Origin: Peribacillus sp. ACCC06369 | GTDB lineage: Bacteria; Bacillota; Bacilli; Bacillales; DSM-1321 | Direction of reading: 5' to 3' | Assembly (NCBI RefSeq): GCF_030348945.1 | Contig: NZ_JAUCEN010000002.1 | Span: forward strand, 5,394,001 to 5,458,000 | Length of the DNA stretch: 64,000 nt | In this document: positions 47,038 to 57,623 of the stretch, piece after piece | Numbering within the stretch: position 1 is the first letter of the stretch | Layout: every line of letters starts with the position of its first letter | The notes under the pieces: model-generated | Database searches by the model: none | The model's input: the letters and a program-made list of their open reading frames with translations, nothing else | Told to the model about the DNA's origin: nothing | Program-made: the position numbers and the translations under genes

Positions 47038-48456
47038 TTACTGACTTATATAGTTTAGCGGATTTACAAGAGACCCATTTTTATATATTTCAAAATGGAG
47101 ATGGACACCGGTTGAGTGCCCTGTTGAACCCATCATGCCAATTTTCATGCCTTTTTCAATCTTTTGTCCTGCTTTTACATCTATTGAATCCAAATGGGCA
47201 TACACTGTCTTATACCCATTATTATGATTGATCGTTATCTTATTTCCATACCCTCCGGAGTTTCCGGCAGTTTCGATTATTCCATGATCTGCTGCCGTTA
47301 TGGTTCTGGTGGTTGGCCGGGCGATATCAATACCTTTATGAAGTTTCCCCCAACGCTGGCCCTGCTTACTGGAAATATAACCACCGTCTGCAGGCCATGA
47401 ATATGTACCGCTTCCCTGTGAAGGAATGACCTTCGTGCCTTTTCTGGTGATTTCTGTTTTGGCTTTTTCCGTGACTTCCTTTTTTACGATCGTTTCGCTG
47501 ATTTTCTTACCGTTTGTTTCAGATACTGCGTAGGTGTATGCCCGAATCCCCTCATTGCCTATTTGTTCAGTAATGAGTTCGCCCTTTGGAAGTTCGTCAT
47601 CCTCCTTCACTTTCTTTTCAAAAGGAATCCTCTCTTCCTTAAAAACTTCTCTTTCTACCATTACGTTCACATAGGGCGTACGCTGGGTCACATAGAGACG
47701 CTCTCCCTCTTTAATACCTTTGTCCTCTTCCTGTCCTGGATTTAGCTCCAACAGTTGATCCAGGTCCATATCATGCCTAATGGCAATTGATTCAAGATCC
47801 TCATCTTCCTTAGCCTCATAAATCGTCTTTTCTTCCTTTCCTTCTTCAATCATGGAAAGGGTTTTATCGACGGTCTTGATTTCATCTGGATCGACCATTG
47901 TTTCTTTAAACGTGACGGGAACTGAAAATTTGATGTCCAGAATTCTGCTTCCCGGTTCTTTTAACGCTCCCGCGTCCGTTTCGCTTTCTTTTTTAACTGA
48001 TTCATATTCGGAGAATTCCTCTTCATTTACATATAATAAAGTGATTTTCTCCAAAACGTCCTCAGCATCATCCTTTGACGCAACATAGGCTACCGCCTGA
48101 TTATCTATATCGATTTCATACGCCTCTGCCTTCACATTCAACTGATCTTGAATACCCTTTACAGCCTGATCCTCTTTAACCTCTACATCGAATACCTCTT
48201 CAGGTACAAACGTCAGCTGTGTCTCCCTATCGAATGTAAAGTCAGGATAATCTTCCTGTGCTTCTTCTACCTTTTCGGCTACGACCTTCTCTATTTCCGT
48301 TTCATCCGTCACACTTCCGACGAACTCATCGTTAAGGTAAACATGCTGAATGGTGTTAGTTTCCGATATCCCTGCAGCCGTTGCCCGATTTCCTGCAAGC
48401 AATAAAATGACGGAAACCATCAACAGGATGATCCCCTTACCTTTTGAGCTAAACAT
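47038..48456 (-). CDS. M23 peptidoglycan endopeptidase with LysM and G5 domains
   Basis: Exported wall hydrolase of 472 residues. A signal peptide or anchor (KGIILLMVSVILLLAGNRATA) is followed by about 170 residues of unclear fold, a LysM domain (about 205-250: TIYEAKEDEDLESIAIRHDM...), a G5-like segment (about 270-335) and a LytM/M23 domain (about 350-470) with HKGIDIA (His373, Asp377) and HLHFEI (His452, His454) as zinc ligands. All zinc ligands are present, so it should be active. It lies directly upstream of walR on the same strand and has a triple WalR half-site upstream. Confidence 0.9.
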   Translation of the reverse strand: MFSSKGKGIILLMVSVILLLAGNRATAAGISETNTIQHVYLNDEFVGSVTDETEIEKVVAEKVEEAQEDYPDFTFDRETQLTFVPEEVFDVEVKEDQAVKGIQDQLNVKAEAYEIDIDNQAVAYVASKDDAEDVLEKITLLYVNEEEFSEYESVKKESETDAGALKEPGSRILDIKFSVPVTFKETMVDPDEIKTVDKTLSMIEEGKEEKTIYEAKEDEDLESIAIRHDMDLDQLLELNPGQEEDKGIKEGERLYVTQRTPYVNVMVEREVFKEERIPFEKKVKEDDELPKGELITEQIGNEGIRAYTYAVSETNGKKISETIVKKEVTEKAKTEITRKGTKVIPSQGSGTYSWPADGGYISSKQGQRWGKLHKGIDIARPTTRTITAADHGIIETAGNSGGYGNKITINHNNGYKTVYAHLDSIDVKAGQKIEKGMKIGMMGSTGHSTGVHLHFEIYKNGSLVNPLNYISQ

Positions 48457-48764
48457 ATATTGTCCTCCTTAACGGCTCAGTCACCAATTAAGAAACTAAT
48501 CAAATTTATTTTGAGATTTATTAGTCCATTTTAAATATCTACATACATATGACTGATTTAATGATTTTTCCACTCATAACTCTACCATAATAAGAAAAAA
48601 AACAAGAAATAGACTTCATAATGTAATAGAACTGTATAAATGGTGACAACAAGTACCAATAAATATGTTAATGAGGATAGTTCGGTAAATTACGAAAAAA
48701 GGAGTGGATATAAGCCCCGTATGGGTAAAAGCGAGTTATATGACAAATTGGCCAAAATTGGTAT

Positions 48765-48792
48765 GTTACAAATCGTTAACAATCTATTAACA
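48765..48792 (-). promoter_or_regulatory. Triple WalR half-site
   Basis: On the minus strand TGTTAA-TAGAT-TGTTAA-CGATT-TGTAAC: three half-sites, each fitting TGTWAH with 5-base spacers, so two overlapping perfect WalR boxes. It lies about 310 bases before the M23 gene and just beyond the tRNA terminator. The gap 48457-48824 shows nothing else beyond a possible long leader. Confidence 0.75.
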
Positions 48793-48824
48793 AGATTTCA
48801 TTTAAAATACTTCTGATGTAAAAC

Positions 48825-48855
48825 AAAAAAACGCCTTAAAGGAAAGGCGTTTTTA
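48825..48855. terminator. Terminator of the tRNA operon
   Basis: AAAAAACGCCTT pairs with AAGGCGTTTTT around an AAAGGA-type loop, just after tRNA-Phe; usable in both directions. Confidence 0.85.
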
Positions 48856-48862
48856 AAAAGGA

Positions 48863-48935
48863 TGGCTCAGGACGGAATCGAACCGCCGACACAAGGATTT
48901 TCAGTCCTTTGCTCTACCGACTGAGCTACTGAGCC
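48863..48935 (-). tRNA. tRNA-Phe (anticodon GAA)
   Basis: Cloverleaf with acceptor GGCTCAG/CTGAGCC, D arm AGCTCAGTCGGTAGAGC, anticodon stem-loop GGACTGAAAATCC and T loop GGTTCGATTCC. CCA is not encoded. Last tRNA of the operon. Confidence 0.95.
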
Positions 48936-48966
48936 AAATATTCTATTTTAGAACAAAAAAACAAAA

Positions 48967-49042
48967 TGGCGGTCCCGACGGGAATCGAACCCGCGATCTC
49001 CTGCGTGACAGGCAGGCATGTTAACCGCTACACCACGGGACC
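48967..49042 (-). tRNA. tRNA-Asp (anticodon GTC)
   Basis: Acceptor GGTCCCG/CGGGACC, anticodon arm CCTGCCTGTCACGCAGG, T loop GGTTCGATTCC. CCA is encoded (48967-48969). Confidence 0.95.
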
Positions 49043-49065
49043 AGTAAAGAATTTATATAAAGAAG

Positions 49066-49137
49066 TGACCCATACGGGATTCGAACCCGTGTTACCGCCG
49101 TGAAAGGGCGGTGTCTTAACCGCTTGACCAATGGGCC
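49066..49137 (-). tRNA. tRNA-Glu (anticodon TTC)
   Basis: Acceptor GGCCCAT/ATGGGTC, anticodon arm CCGCCCTTTCACGGCGG, T loop GGTTCGAATCC. CCA is not encoded. Confidence 0.95.
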
Positions 49138-49145
49138 GAAAAAAA

Positions 49146-49221
49146 TGGTGAGCCATGAAGGATTCGAACCTTCGACCCTCTGATTAAAAGTCAGATGCTC
49201 TACCAACTGAGCTAATGGCTC
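49146..49221 (-). tRNA. tRNA-Lys (anticodon TTT)
   Basis: Acceptor GAGCCAT/ATGGCTC, D arm AGCTCAGTTGGTAGAGC, anticodon arm CTGACTTTTAATCAG. CCA is encoded (49146-49148). First tRNA of the operon Lys-Glu-Asp-Phe. Confidence 0.95.
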
Positions 49222-49323
49222 GTTCTAATGAAATGTAACTTCGCCGGATGTAAACTTAACATCTCCAATGCAGCTACTCGCTTGCTGTTGTTAATGGCTT
49301 GTTCTATTGTGACGACGCTTTTG

Positions 49324-49353
49324 ATAATATCATGATTAATATAGTTTAGGCAA
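49324..49353 (-). promoter_or_regulatory. Probable promoter of the tRNA operon
   Basis: On the minus strand TTGCCT (49348-49353), 18 bases, TATTAT (49324-49329), followed by a GC-rich stretch GCGTCGTCAC that suits stringent control of stable RNA. Confidence 0.5.
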
Positions 49354-49470
49354 TAGTTTTTTGAAATAAAATTAAAATTTTCTTATCTTTTTCCTTTTTC
49401 ACTACTGTTTCACTCCATTAATTCTGTATCCCATGCCTCACGAACGTGACATCAGAATGCATGCACCCTA

Positions 49471-49510
49471 TAAAAAAAGAAGAAGCTGGCAAAAAAGCCA
49501 GCTCTTTTTT
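49471..49510. terminator. Terminator after purA
   Basis: GAGCTGGC and GCCAGCTT pair around TTTTTT on the minus strand, followed by TCTTCTTTTTTT. Confidence 0.85.
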
Positions 49511-49516
49511 CATGAA

Positions 49517-50860
<1,344 letters not shown>

Positions 50861-50909
50861 TTATCAAACAAACCTATTTTATCAATAATCCAAACTGGAA
50901 GTCAATACA

Positions 50910-50953
50910 AAATCCGAACAATACACATTTTAATAAATTATTTGTTCGTAAAT
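50910..50953. promoter_or_regulatory. PurR operator (two inverted PurBoxes)
   Basis: AAATCCGAACAAT (50910-50922) fits the PurBox consensus AWWWCCGAACWWT completely. A second copy on the other strand (50941-50953, ATTTACGAACAAA) differs at two positions. Inverted pairs about this far apart are the B. subtilis PurR control element, whose release responds to PRPP. Confidence 0.8.
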
Positions 50954-51061
50954 ATGAAAAATCCTTTCCGTTTTAAAATTGGTTTTGGATTGTCAATCAT
51001 TATTCTGCCCTTTAATTTCTTTAATTATTATCACCAGCCCCTTTCTTTTTCCCAAAATAAA

Positions 51062-51094
51062 AACAGCCTGCCATTCCATGAATGGCAGGCTGTT
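51062..51094 (-). terminator. Terminator after dnaC
   Basis: AACAGCCTGCCATTC pairs perfectly with GAATGGCAGGCTGTT around CAT, and on the minus strand is followed by TTTATTTTGGG. It begins 2 bases past the dnaC stop. Confidence 0.92.
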
Positions 51095-51096
51095 CT

Positions 51097-52461
51097 CTAC
51101 GCCCCGGGAGACATCGAATCATCATCGAAGCGACGTTCGAGGTTAACGAATTTATTGTATTCTTTTACGAATGCAAGCGAAACCGTTCCTACTGGACCAT
51201 TACGCTGTTTCGCTATAATGATTTCAATGATGTTTTTATTCTCGGATTCCTTGTCATAATAATCATCACGGTATAAGAATGCCACGATATCAGCATCTTG
51301 CTCGATACTCCCTGATTCCCGGATATCGGACATCATCGGGCGCTTATCCTGGCGCTGCTCCACTCCCCGCGATAGCTGGGAAAGGGCGATGACGGGCACT
51401 TGAAGTTCACGGGCGAGCGCTTTGAGTGAACGTGAAATCTCGGATACCTCTTGCTGACGATTGTCGCCTGAGCGACCATCGCCTTGAATCAACTGCAAGT
51501 AATCGATCAATATCATGCCAAGGCCATGTTCCTGCTTCAAACGACGGCATTTTGAACGGATTTCGCCAATCCTCACACCCGGCGTATCATCGATATAAAT
51601 GCCGGCATTCGACAAGCTTCCCATCGCCATCGTCAATTTACGCCAATCCTCATCAGTTAAGGAACCTGTCCGTAAATTCTGGGCGTTGATATTTCCTTCA
51701 GCACAGAGCATACGCATAACGAGCTGCTCTGCACCCATTTCAAGACTGAAAATCGCTACATTCTCATCCGTTTTGGTTGCAACGTTTTGTGCGATATTCA
51801 ATGCAAAGGCGGTTTTACCAACCGAAGGACGGGCGCCCACTATGATGAGGTCATTACGTTGGAACCCGGCTGTCATTCGATCCAGTTCAGCAAACCCGGT
51901 CGGTATTCCCGTGACATCCCCTTTACGGGTAGTCAAAACTTCAATGTTATCGTACGTCCGCACCAATACATCCTTAATATTTTGAAAAGACCCGGAATTC
52001 TTGCGCTGGGCCACTTCCATGATCGTTTTTTCTGCTTCCCCGAGCAGCTCCTCGACCTCGTCCTCGCGACTGTAGCCTTCCTGGGCGATGTTGGTCGCTG
52101 TCCTGATCAAACGGCGAAGCAATGACTTCTCCTCGACGATGCGGGCATAATATTCAATATTGGCCGCGGTAGGTACCGATCCGGCCAATTCACTTAAATA
52201 AGAAACTCCGCCAACTTCTTCAAGGTTTTTGGTCGCAGCCAGTTCCTCTGTCACCGTAATCAAATCGACAGCTTTTCCTTCGTCATTCAATTTAAGCATC
52301 ACATTAAAGATTTTTTGATGAGAGCTTCTGTAAAAATCCTCCGGAATCAAAACTTCCGATGTAACGGTCAATGAAGAGGGCTCAAGAAAAATGGCTCCTA
52401 GTACAGCCTGTTCGGCTTCTATATTTTGAGGGGGAATCCTATCCTGAAATTGTTCTATCAT
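51097..52461 (-). CDS. dnaC: Replicative DNA helicase
   Basis: Hexameric 5'-3' fork helicase of the DnaB family (named DnaC in Bacillus), 454 residues, no intein. N-terminal primase-binding domain opening with PPQNIEAEQAVLGAIF; RecA-like domain with Walker A GARPSVGKTAFALNIA near 208, ILIDYLQLIQGDGRS near 315 and DIRESGSIEQDADIV near 390. Start: ATG with GGGAGG about 9 bases upstream. Transcribed with rplI ahead of it (140-base gap). Confidence 0.97.
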   Translation of the reverse strand: MIEQFQDRIPPQNIEAEQAVLGAIFLEPSSLTVTSEVLIPEDFYRSSHQKIFNVMLKLNDEGKAVDLITVTEELAATKNLEEVGGVSYLSELAGSVPTAANIEYYARIVEEKSLLRRLIRTATNIAQEGYSREDEVEELLGEAEKTIMEVAQRKNSGSFQNIKDVLVRTYDNIEVLTTRKGDVTGIPTGFAELDRMTAGFQRNDLIIVGARPSVGKTAFALNIAQNVATKTDENVAIFSLEMGAEQLVMRMLCAEGNINAQNLRTGSLTDEDWRKLTMAMGSLSNAGIYIDDTPGVRIGEIRSKCRRLKQEHGLGMILIDYLQLIQGDGRSGDNRQQEVSEISRSLKALARELQVPVIALSQLSRGVEQRQDKRPMMSDIRESGSIEQDADIVAFLYRDDYYDKESENKNIIEIIIAKQRNGPVGTVSLAFVKEYNKFVNLERRFDDDSMSPGA

Positions 52462-52601
52462 ATCTTAAAACCTCCCATTCTAAGAGGATACCTTTTATAT
52501 GTTTCTAGTGAAAAAGAAAAAAGTGAAAGGACAACATGCCCAATCACATTTTTCGTCTACCTCTATTTTATCAATTTTTCACAGATATGAAACAACTAAA
52601 A

Positions 52602-53051
52602 TTAGTTAATTTCTTTCACATGCACAGTAAGTGTCGCTGTGACTTCAGGATGAAGCTTGACTGGAAGCTTGGTGTGTCCTAAAGAACGGATACCGTCAGC
52701 AAGCTCCATTTTGCGTTTATCAATCTTGATACCATGTTTCTTCTGAAGCTCTGATGCAATTTGTTTAGTCGTGATGGAACCGAATAAACGCCCGCCCTCA
52801 CCGGCTTTGGCAGATAGCTCAACCGTTAATTTCTCCAGTTGGACTTTCAATTCTTCAGCATGTTGCAGTTCCTCGGCAGCAAGTGATTCTTCTTTATTCT
52901 TCTGTGCTTCCAAAGTTTTCACATTTGTATTATTTGCTTCAACAGCCAATCCTTGTTTAAGTAGGAAATTATGTGCATATCCATCTGCAACATTTTTAAC
53001 TTCCCCTTTTTTCCCTTTACCTTTAACGTCTTTTAAAAATATTACTTTCAT
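52602..53051 (-). CDS. rplI: 50S ribosomal protein L9
   Basis: Ribosomal protein of 149 residues: N-terminal rRNA-binding domain [21 protein letters not shown](...)[13 protein letters not shown], a long connecting helix, and a C-terminal domain with [12 protein letters not shown]. Its start overlaps the gdpP stop by 4 bases (ATGA), the usual gdpP-rplI coupling. Confidence 0.97.
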   Translation of the reverse strand: MKVIFLKDVKGKGKKGEVKNVADGYAHNFLLKQGLAVEANNTNVKTLEAQKNKEESLAAEELQHAEELKVQLEKLTVELSAKAGEGGRLFGSITTKQIASELQKKHGIKIDKRKMELADGIRSLGHTKLPVKLHPEVTATLTVHVKEIN

Positions 53052-55018
53052 TCTTTTTGTCCCCCTTCTAAATATTCATCAATAGCTACTTTCAATCGAC
53101 TTTCGGCTTCATCAATGGAGCATACCTGTTGAGTAGCGGCATTTGTCAAATGGCCGCCCCCATTCAACATTTCCATGATCACCTGTACATTGATATCACC
53201 AAGAGAACGCGCACTTATGCCTACTGTATCATCAGATCGCTTAGCCATTACAAAGGAAGCAACAACGCCATCCATGGTCAATAGGGTGTCAGCAGCCTGA
53301 GCTATGAGCACCTGATTATGGACCTGATCGGTTTTTGCCGAGGCAATGGCAATTCCCTTTTTATAAAAGATTACCTCTTCAATGAGCTTTGACCGTTTAA
53401 TATAGGTGTCCACGTCTTCTTTTAAGAACTTCTGGACAAGTACCGTATCAGCTCCATGTGCCCTAAGATAGGAGGCTGCATCGAAAGTACGTGACCCCGT
53501 CCTTAAGGTGAAGCTTTTCGTATCGACGATGATACCCGCAAGAAGCGCCGTCGATTCCAGCATATCAATCTTGCTGCGTTTCGGCTGATATTCAAGCAGT
53601 TCGGTTACAAGTTCAGCTGTTGAAGACGCATATGGCTCCATATAGACGAGCAACGAGTTTTTGATGAACTCTTCACCCCGGCGATGATGGTCGATGACTA
53701 CAACTTTATCGATCCTATTCAATAACCGCTCTTCAATTACCATGGAAGGTTTATGTGTATCGACCACAACCAGTAATGTCTCATCCGTAATCATTTCAAA
53801 TGCATCATCAGGAGTTATAAACCGGGCATAAAGCTCTTTTTTATTTTTGATTTCCTCCATTAAACGGAGGACACTGCTATCAAGCTGCTGGGTGTTTATA
53901 ACAATATAGCCTTCACGTTCATTCATTTGGGCAACTTTCAAGATGCCTATCGCTGAACCGATTGCGTCCATATCCGGGTTTTTATGGCCCATGACAATGA
54001 CTTTATCGCTATCAAGGACTATATCCTTCAATGCATGGGAAATCACACGTGCACGGACCCTTGTGCGTTTTTCCATCGGATTGGTTTTACCGCCATAGAA
54101 TTTCACTTTACCATTCGCTTGCTTTATTGCTACCTGATCACCGCCCCGACCTAGAGCGAGATCCAAGCTGGACTGTGCAAGCGTACCTAGTTCCGGTAAG
54201 GATGACACGGCCGAGCCGACCCCGATGCTCAAGGTCAATGGTACATTTTGCTTGGCTGTCGTTTCCCTGATTTCATCCAAAATCGAGAATTTCCCCTTCT
54301 CAAGCTGCTGAAGGATATGCTCATTAAAGACAGCGATGAATCGTTCAGAGGAAACCCGTTTAAAGAAAACGCCATTATCCCTTGCCCATTTATCAAGAAG
54401 TGAGGTGACCAGGCTATTAATGCTGCTTTTACGCTGATCATCCATACCCTGTGTCAAATCATCATAGTTATCAAGGAGAATGATCGCAATTGCCGTTCGC
54501 TCATCTTCATATAATTTCTCAATTTCAACTTGCTCCGTCACATCAAAAAAGTAAAGAAGCCTTTCCTCACGCTTATGGACCACTTTGAATTTCCTATCGT
54601 GGAGCGTAAGTGTCTCTGTCTCGATCTCTTGCTTAATTAATGGAACGATCGAGTCCGCGACATCATAGAGCGATCTTCCTGCCAAGGAGTCTTCACTAAA
54701 ACATGAAGCCAGGAATGGATTGGTCCATTCAATGTAATAATCCTCATTAAAGAGCATGATCCCAATTGGCATTTCCAATAACGCTTCCTCGCCGACCTTC
54801 TTTAATCGGTAAGATAAAGTCGTTATATACTCTTCTGTCTTACGTTGCTTTTTTTCTACCATTCTTAATGTTAAATAAAATAAACCAGCAAGAATCAATA
54901 GTCCAACAAGTGCAATAACCCAATTATAATAAGCCAGTACGCCCAAAAGTAAAACGCCCGCGGCCAGCATCCCATACAACGGGGACTTAATCGAGTATTC
55001 TTTCAAATAAGATGGCAT
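53048..55018 (-). CDS. gdpP: Cyclic-di-AMP phosphodiesterase GdpP
   Basis: Membrane phosphodiesterase of about 656 residues that breaks c-di-AMP to pApA and so governs potassium balance and wall stress. Two N-terminal helices (about 15-52), a PAS domain (about 80-155), a degenerate GGDEF domain (about 170-300), then DHH/DHHA1 with [28 protein letters not shown] and [11 protein letters not shown]. The start is the ATG at 55018 with GGAG 8 bases upstream; a longer frame from 55039 is unsupported. Between yybS and rplI, as in B. subtilis. Confidence 0.96.
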   Translation of the reverse strand: MPSYLKEYSIKSPLYGMLAAGVLLLGVLAYYNWVIALVGLLILAGLFYLTLRMVEKKQRKTEEYITTLSYRLKKVGEEALLEMPIGIMLFNEDYYIEWTNPFLASCFSEDSLAGRSLYDVADSIVPLIKQEIETETLTLHDRKFKVVHKREERLLYFFDVTEQVEIEKLYEDERTAIAIILLDNYDDLTQGMDDQRKSSINSLVTSLLDKWARDNGVFFKRVSSERFIAVFNEHILQQLEKGKFSILDEIRETTAKQNVPLTLSIGVGSAVSSLPELGTLAQSSLDLALGRGGDQVAIKQANGKVKFYGGKTNPMEKRTRVRARVISHALKDIVLDSDKVIVMGHKNPDMDAIGSAIGILKVAQMNEREGYIVINTQQLDSSVLRLMEEIKNKKELYARFITPDDAFEMITDETLLVVVDTHKPSMVIEERLLNRIDKVVVIDHHRRGEEFIKNSLLVYMEPYASSTAELVTELLEYQPKRSKIDMLESTALLAGIIVDTKSFTLRTGSRTFDAASYLRAHGADTVLVQKFLKEDVDTYIKRSKLIEEVIFYKKGIAIASAKTDQVHNQVLIAQAADTLLTMDGVVASFVMAKRSDDTVGISARSLGDINVQVIMEMLNGGGHLTNAATQQVCSIDEAESRLKVAIDEYLEGGQKE

Positions 55019-55056
55019 AGTTTCAGCTCCTAAAAGCATCTGTTTTACAAAAAAGT

Positions 55057-56016
55057 CTATTCCTTTTTCTTGATTGTCTCCCTAAAAGGAAAGCCTAAAT
55101 CTATTATACCTAAAAATCGTACGGCTGTTGTAATAATCGGAATCGGCAGCAGCAAAGAAAAAACCACGATTATAACAGGTATGGCTTTAGCCCATGACTT
55201 CACATGAGCGATATAAAATATCAGGGAATATCCTTGTAATAAAATGAAGAACTGCAAGATGAAAAATATGTTCGTTATGGCCATATATACAAAACTGTTC
55301 TTGTCCGTATTCACAAAAAGAGCAAGAAGCATCGTAATTAAATAATACCATAAAAGACTTTTCGGGAGTCGCAGATCTCGAAAATGGGGCCATTTTAACG
55401 TTTTATCACTGAACCTCTTCACAATTGGATGCGCAGCGAAGAAAATCAATAAAACCATGATGACTGACATCAGAACGAACAAACTTGGCATCAGTGTGTT
55501 TAACATATCGACAGTTTCATACACCTGCTTTTTGACTTGTTCCGTCGGTGCCTGGCCAAAAGAATCCATGATGCCCACTGTATTTTCAACGGACTCTTCA
55601 ACCATATCCATCGATTCTTCTATGTAATTAACATCCATGATCAACACTGAAGCTGCATATATTAATAAAATGCCTCCCAGGAAGACAAGTACTGCACTTA
55701 TGAACATAGTTGCCATCGATTTGTCCCTTTTCAAAAAATAACCGATCGCAATTCCGGTTGCCCCCATAAGTAAGGTAAGCGGAACAGACAATAGCGTCCC
55801 AATGAGGATTGACAACAGCGAGGCTATAAATAAGTAACCCAGACTCCACGATAACTTTTGTTTGGCTGTGAACAGTATGAATGGAATGGGTAAAAAGAAA
55901 GTGGTGAAGATATTCACTAATGGTACTTGAATGGTGATGAACAATAAAATGCAATATAGTGCCAAAAGGGCTCCACCCTCCGCAATTCGTCTTCCGCTAT
56001 TCATCTTTGTTTTCAC
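55057..56016 (-). CDS. yybS: YybS-family membrane protein (DUF2232)
   Basis: Polytopic membrane protein of 319 residues with about eight helices; it opens MNSGRRIAEGGALLALYCIL and has LPIPFILFTAKQKLSWSLG and a C-terminal LLQGYSLIFYIAHVKSWAKAIPV, as in YybS. Related proteins resemble substrate-binding parts of energy-coupling-factor importers, but the substrate is unknown. It lies 38 bases before gdpP and is probably co-transcribed. Confidence 0.9.
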   Translation of the reverse strand: MKTKMNSGRRIAEGGALLALYCILLFITIQVPLVNIFTTFFLPIPFILFTAKQKLSWSLGYLFIASLLSILIGTLLSVPLTLLMGATGIAIGYFLKRDKSMATMFISAVLVFLGGILLIYAASVLIMDVNYIEESMDMVEESVENTVGIMDSFGQAPTEQVKKQVYETVDMLNTLMPSLFVLMSVIMVLLIFFAAHPIVKRFSDKTLKWPHFRDLRLPKSLLWYYLITMLLALFVNTDKNSFVYMAITNIFFILQFFILLQGYSLIFYIAHVKSWAKAIPVIIVVFSLLLPIPIITTAVRFLGIIDLGFPFRETIKKKE

Positions 56017-56160
56017 CCCCCTGTTATGATTAAAAATGTCTTATCTCCATCTTTATATTGTATCCGTTACGGCTAGGATATTTCAAACATCACATTCTTT
56101 TTTAGGATATGATTACTTTTTCTAAGGAAAATGGCCATATGAATTACTTTTGAAAATAAA

Positions 56161-56182
56161 AAAACCGCAATTCAGCGGTTTT
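56161..56182 (-). terminator. Second terminator of the rpsF-ssb-rpsR operon
   Basis: AAAACCGC pairs with GCGGTTTT around 6 bases, followed on the minus strand by TTTATTTT. Confidence 0.85.
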
Positions 56183-56204
56183 CAGGCATAAGAGCCGATT
56201 TTAT

Positions 56205-56240
56205 AAAAAAGGCACATTAAGGAAAACTCCTCAATGTGCC
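56205..56240 (-). terminator. First terminator of the rpsF-ssb-rpsR operon
   Basis: GGCACATT and AATGTGCC pair, with an inner AGGA/TCCT pairing, followed on the minus strand by TTTTTTATAAAA. Confidence 0.88.
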
Positions 56241-56246
56241 AATTTA

Positions 56247-56486
56247 TTATTCACCAGATACATATGGAAGTAATGCCATAGTACGTGAGCGTTTAATAGC
56301 AATCGTTAATCTACGTTGATATTTAGCGCTAGTGCCAGTTACACGACGTGGTAAAATTTTACCGCGTTCTGAGACGAATTTTTTAAGAAGATCTACATCT
56401 TTGTAATCAATTTTAGTGATTCCGTTAGATGTGAAATAACAAACCTTTTTACGCTTACCGCGTCCTTTACGTCCACCCATTGCCAT
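56247..56486 (-). CDS. rpsR: 30S ribosomal protein S18
   Basis: Small ribosomal protein of 79 residues, bound as a pair with S6 on the platform. [21 protein letters not shown] and [19 protein letters not shown] are the S18 core and the end is [10 protein letters not shown], as in B. subtilis. The start is the ATG at 56486 with GGGAGGG 9 bases upstream; the frame to 56513 is an artefact. Last gene of rpsF-ssb-rpsR. Confidence 0.97.
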   Translation of the reverse strand: MAMGGRKGRGKRKKVCYFTSNGITKIDYKDVDLLKKFVSERGKILPRRVTGTSAKYQRRLTIAIKRSRTMALLPYVSGE

Positions 56487-56533
56487 AATAAATTTCCCTC
56501 CCTGCTTTTTCAATTTTCATTTTAAACGGCTGT

Positions 56534-57064
56534 TTAAAACGGAAGATCGTCATCTGAAATGTCGATTGTTTTACCGTCATTTGCAAATGGATCATCATCT
56601 ACACGAGTGTAGTTGTTATTGCTCCGTTGATTCTGATTAGGATTTTGTCCATACGAATTGTTGTCATTTCCGTTATGATTATTGCTATAACTTTTTTGAC
56701 CTCCACCGTAAGAACCGCCTTCATTTCTTTCACCCGCTGAACTGCTTCGTGGTTCAAGGAATTGAACGCTCTCAGCCAGAATCTCCGTCACATATACGCG
56801 TTTGCCGTCTTGTCCTTCATAATTACGTGTTTGGACACGTCCATCCACGCCAGCTAAACTGCCCTTTTTCAAGAAGTTAGCTACATTTTCTGCCGGTTTA
56901 CGCCAAACAACACAGTTAATGAAATCCGCTTCACGGTCACCCTGCTGATTCGTAAAACTACGGTTCACAGCTAAAGTAAAGGTAGCTACGGGAACTCCAT
57001 TAGGTGTATATCGTAATTCAGGATCTTTAGTTAAGCGTCCTACCAAAACTACGCGATTCATCAT
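56534..57064 (-). CDS. ssbA: Single-stranded DNA-binding protein SsbA
   Basis: Essential single-strand binding protein of about 176 residues: OB fold from [20 protein letters not shown] to about 105, a flexible Gly/Asn/Gln/Ser-rich linker, and the acidic tip DISDDDLPF that binds partner proteins. The start is the ATG at 57064, 9 bases after AGGGG. Second gene of the operon; the gap to rpsF contains a near-match to parS. Confidence 0.96.
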   Translation of the reverse strand: MMNRVVLVGRLTKDPELRYTPNGVPVATFTLAVNRSFTNQQGDREADFINCVVWRKPAENVANFLKKGSLAGVDGRVQTRNYEGQDGKRVYVTEILAESVQFLEPRSSSAGERNEGGSYGGGQKSYSNNHNGNDNNSYGQNPNQNQRSNNNYTRVDDDPFANDGKTIDISDDDLPF

Positions 57065-57090
57065 CAGAATCAACCCCTAGGTTTCAAGCC

Positions 57091-57106
57091 TGTTTCATGT
57101 GAAACA
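57091..57106. promoter_or_regulatory. Near-match to parS between rpsF and ssbA
   Basis: TGTTTCATGTGAAACA differs by one central base from the ParB site TGTTTCACGTGAAACA. Whether ParB binds it is unknown. Confidence 0.45.
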
Positions 57107-57133
57107 AGATTAGAATTTATATTAAATATGTGA

Positions 57134-57418
57134 TTATACTTCTTCTCTAGTAGCCATGTGGCGAATAATGTCTTCACTGATTTTAGCAAGACGATCGAAT
57201 TCTTGAATCGCAGCACTTTCAGCGTTAACTTTAAGAAGCATGTAGTAACCGTCACGGAAATCATTGATTTCGTATGCAAGACGGCGTTTACCCCATTCTT
57301 TTGCTTCTACTTCCGCACCATTATCAGAAAGGATTGTGTTGAAACGTTCAACTAAAGCTTTTTTAGCTTCTTCCTCAATGTTTGGACGGATGATATACAT
57401 AATTTCGTATTTTCTCAT
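57134..57418 (-). CDS. rpsF: 30S ribosomal protein S6
   Basis: Ribosomal protein of 94 residues opening [20 protein letters not shown], with [25 protein letters not shown]. The start is the ATG at 57418 with AAAGGAGGTGA upstream. First gene of rpsF-ssb-rpsR; its leader carries a possible S6:S18 feedback structure. Confidence 0.97.
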   Translation of the reverse strand: MRKYEIMYIIRPNIEEEAKKALVERFNTILSDNGAEVEAKEWGKRRLAYEINDFRDGYYMLLKVNAESAAIQEFDRLAKISEDIIRHMATREEV

Positions 57419-57420
57419 CA

Positions 57421-57480
57421 CTGTCACCTCCTTTTGGTCTAAGCGGCCCAATTGGGCAAGGAGCAATTATTTATAATTAC
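57421..57480 (-). promoter_or_regulatory. Possible S6:S18 autoregulatory leader
   Basis: The rpsF leader contains the palindrome GCCCAATTGGGC (57446-57457) followed by CCGC and TTAGACC just before the ribosome binding site. Firmicute rpsF leaders often hold a hairpin with an exposed CCG that S6:S18 binds. The fit was judged by eye only. Confidence 0.35.
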
Positions 57481-57571
57481 TCACAAGATAAAATTATAGC
57501 ATAGTTAAAGAGGCTTTGCAACGAGCGGTTCGACTTATTACAATTAATTGAAATCTAATGATTAAAGGCTC

Positions 57572-57606
57572 AAAAAAGACCCTACATATGGAGCTGTAGG
57601 ATCTTT
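57572..57606. terminator. Terminator after ychF
   Basis: AAAGA.CCTAC pairs with GTAGG.TCTTT across a 10-base loop; an A run on the left gives T on the minus strand. Confidence 0.7.
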
Positions 57607-57623
57607 CAGACTGGAGTTGAATC

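Noticed and set aside
48863..49221. A 61-codon frame (49021-49206) across the tRNA genes
   Set aside because: The bases are fully explained by tRNA-Glu, tRNA-Lys and part of tRNA-Asp cloverleaves.
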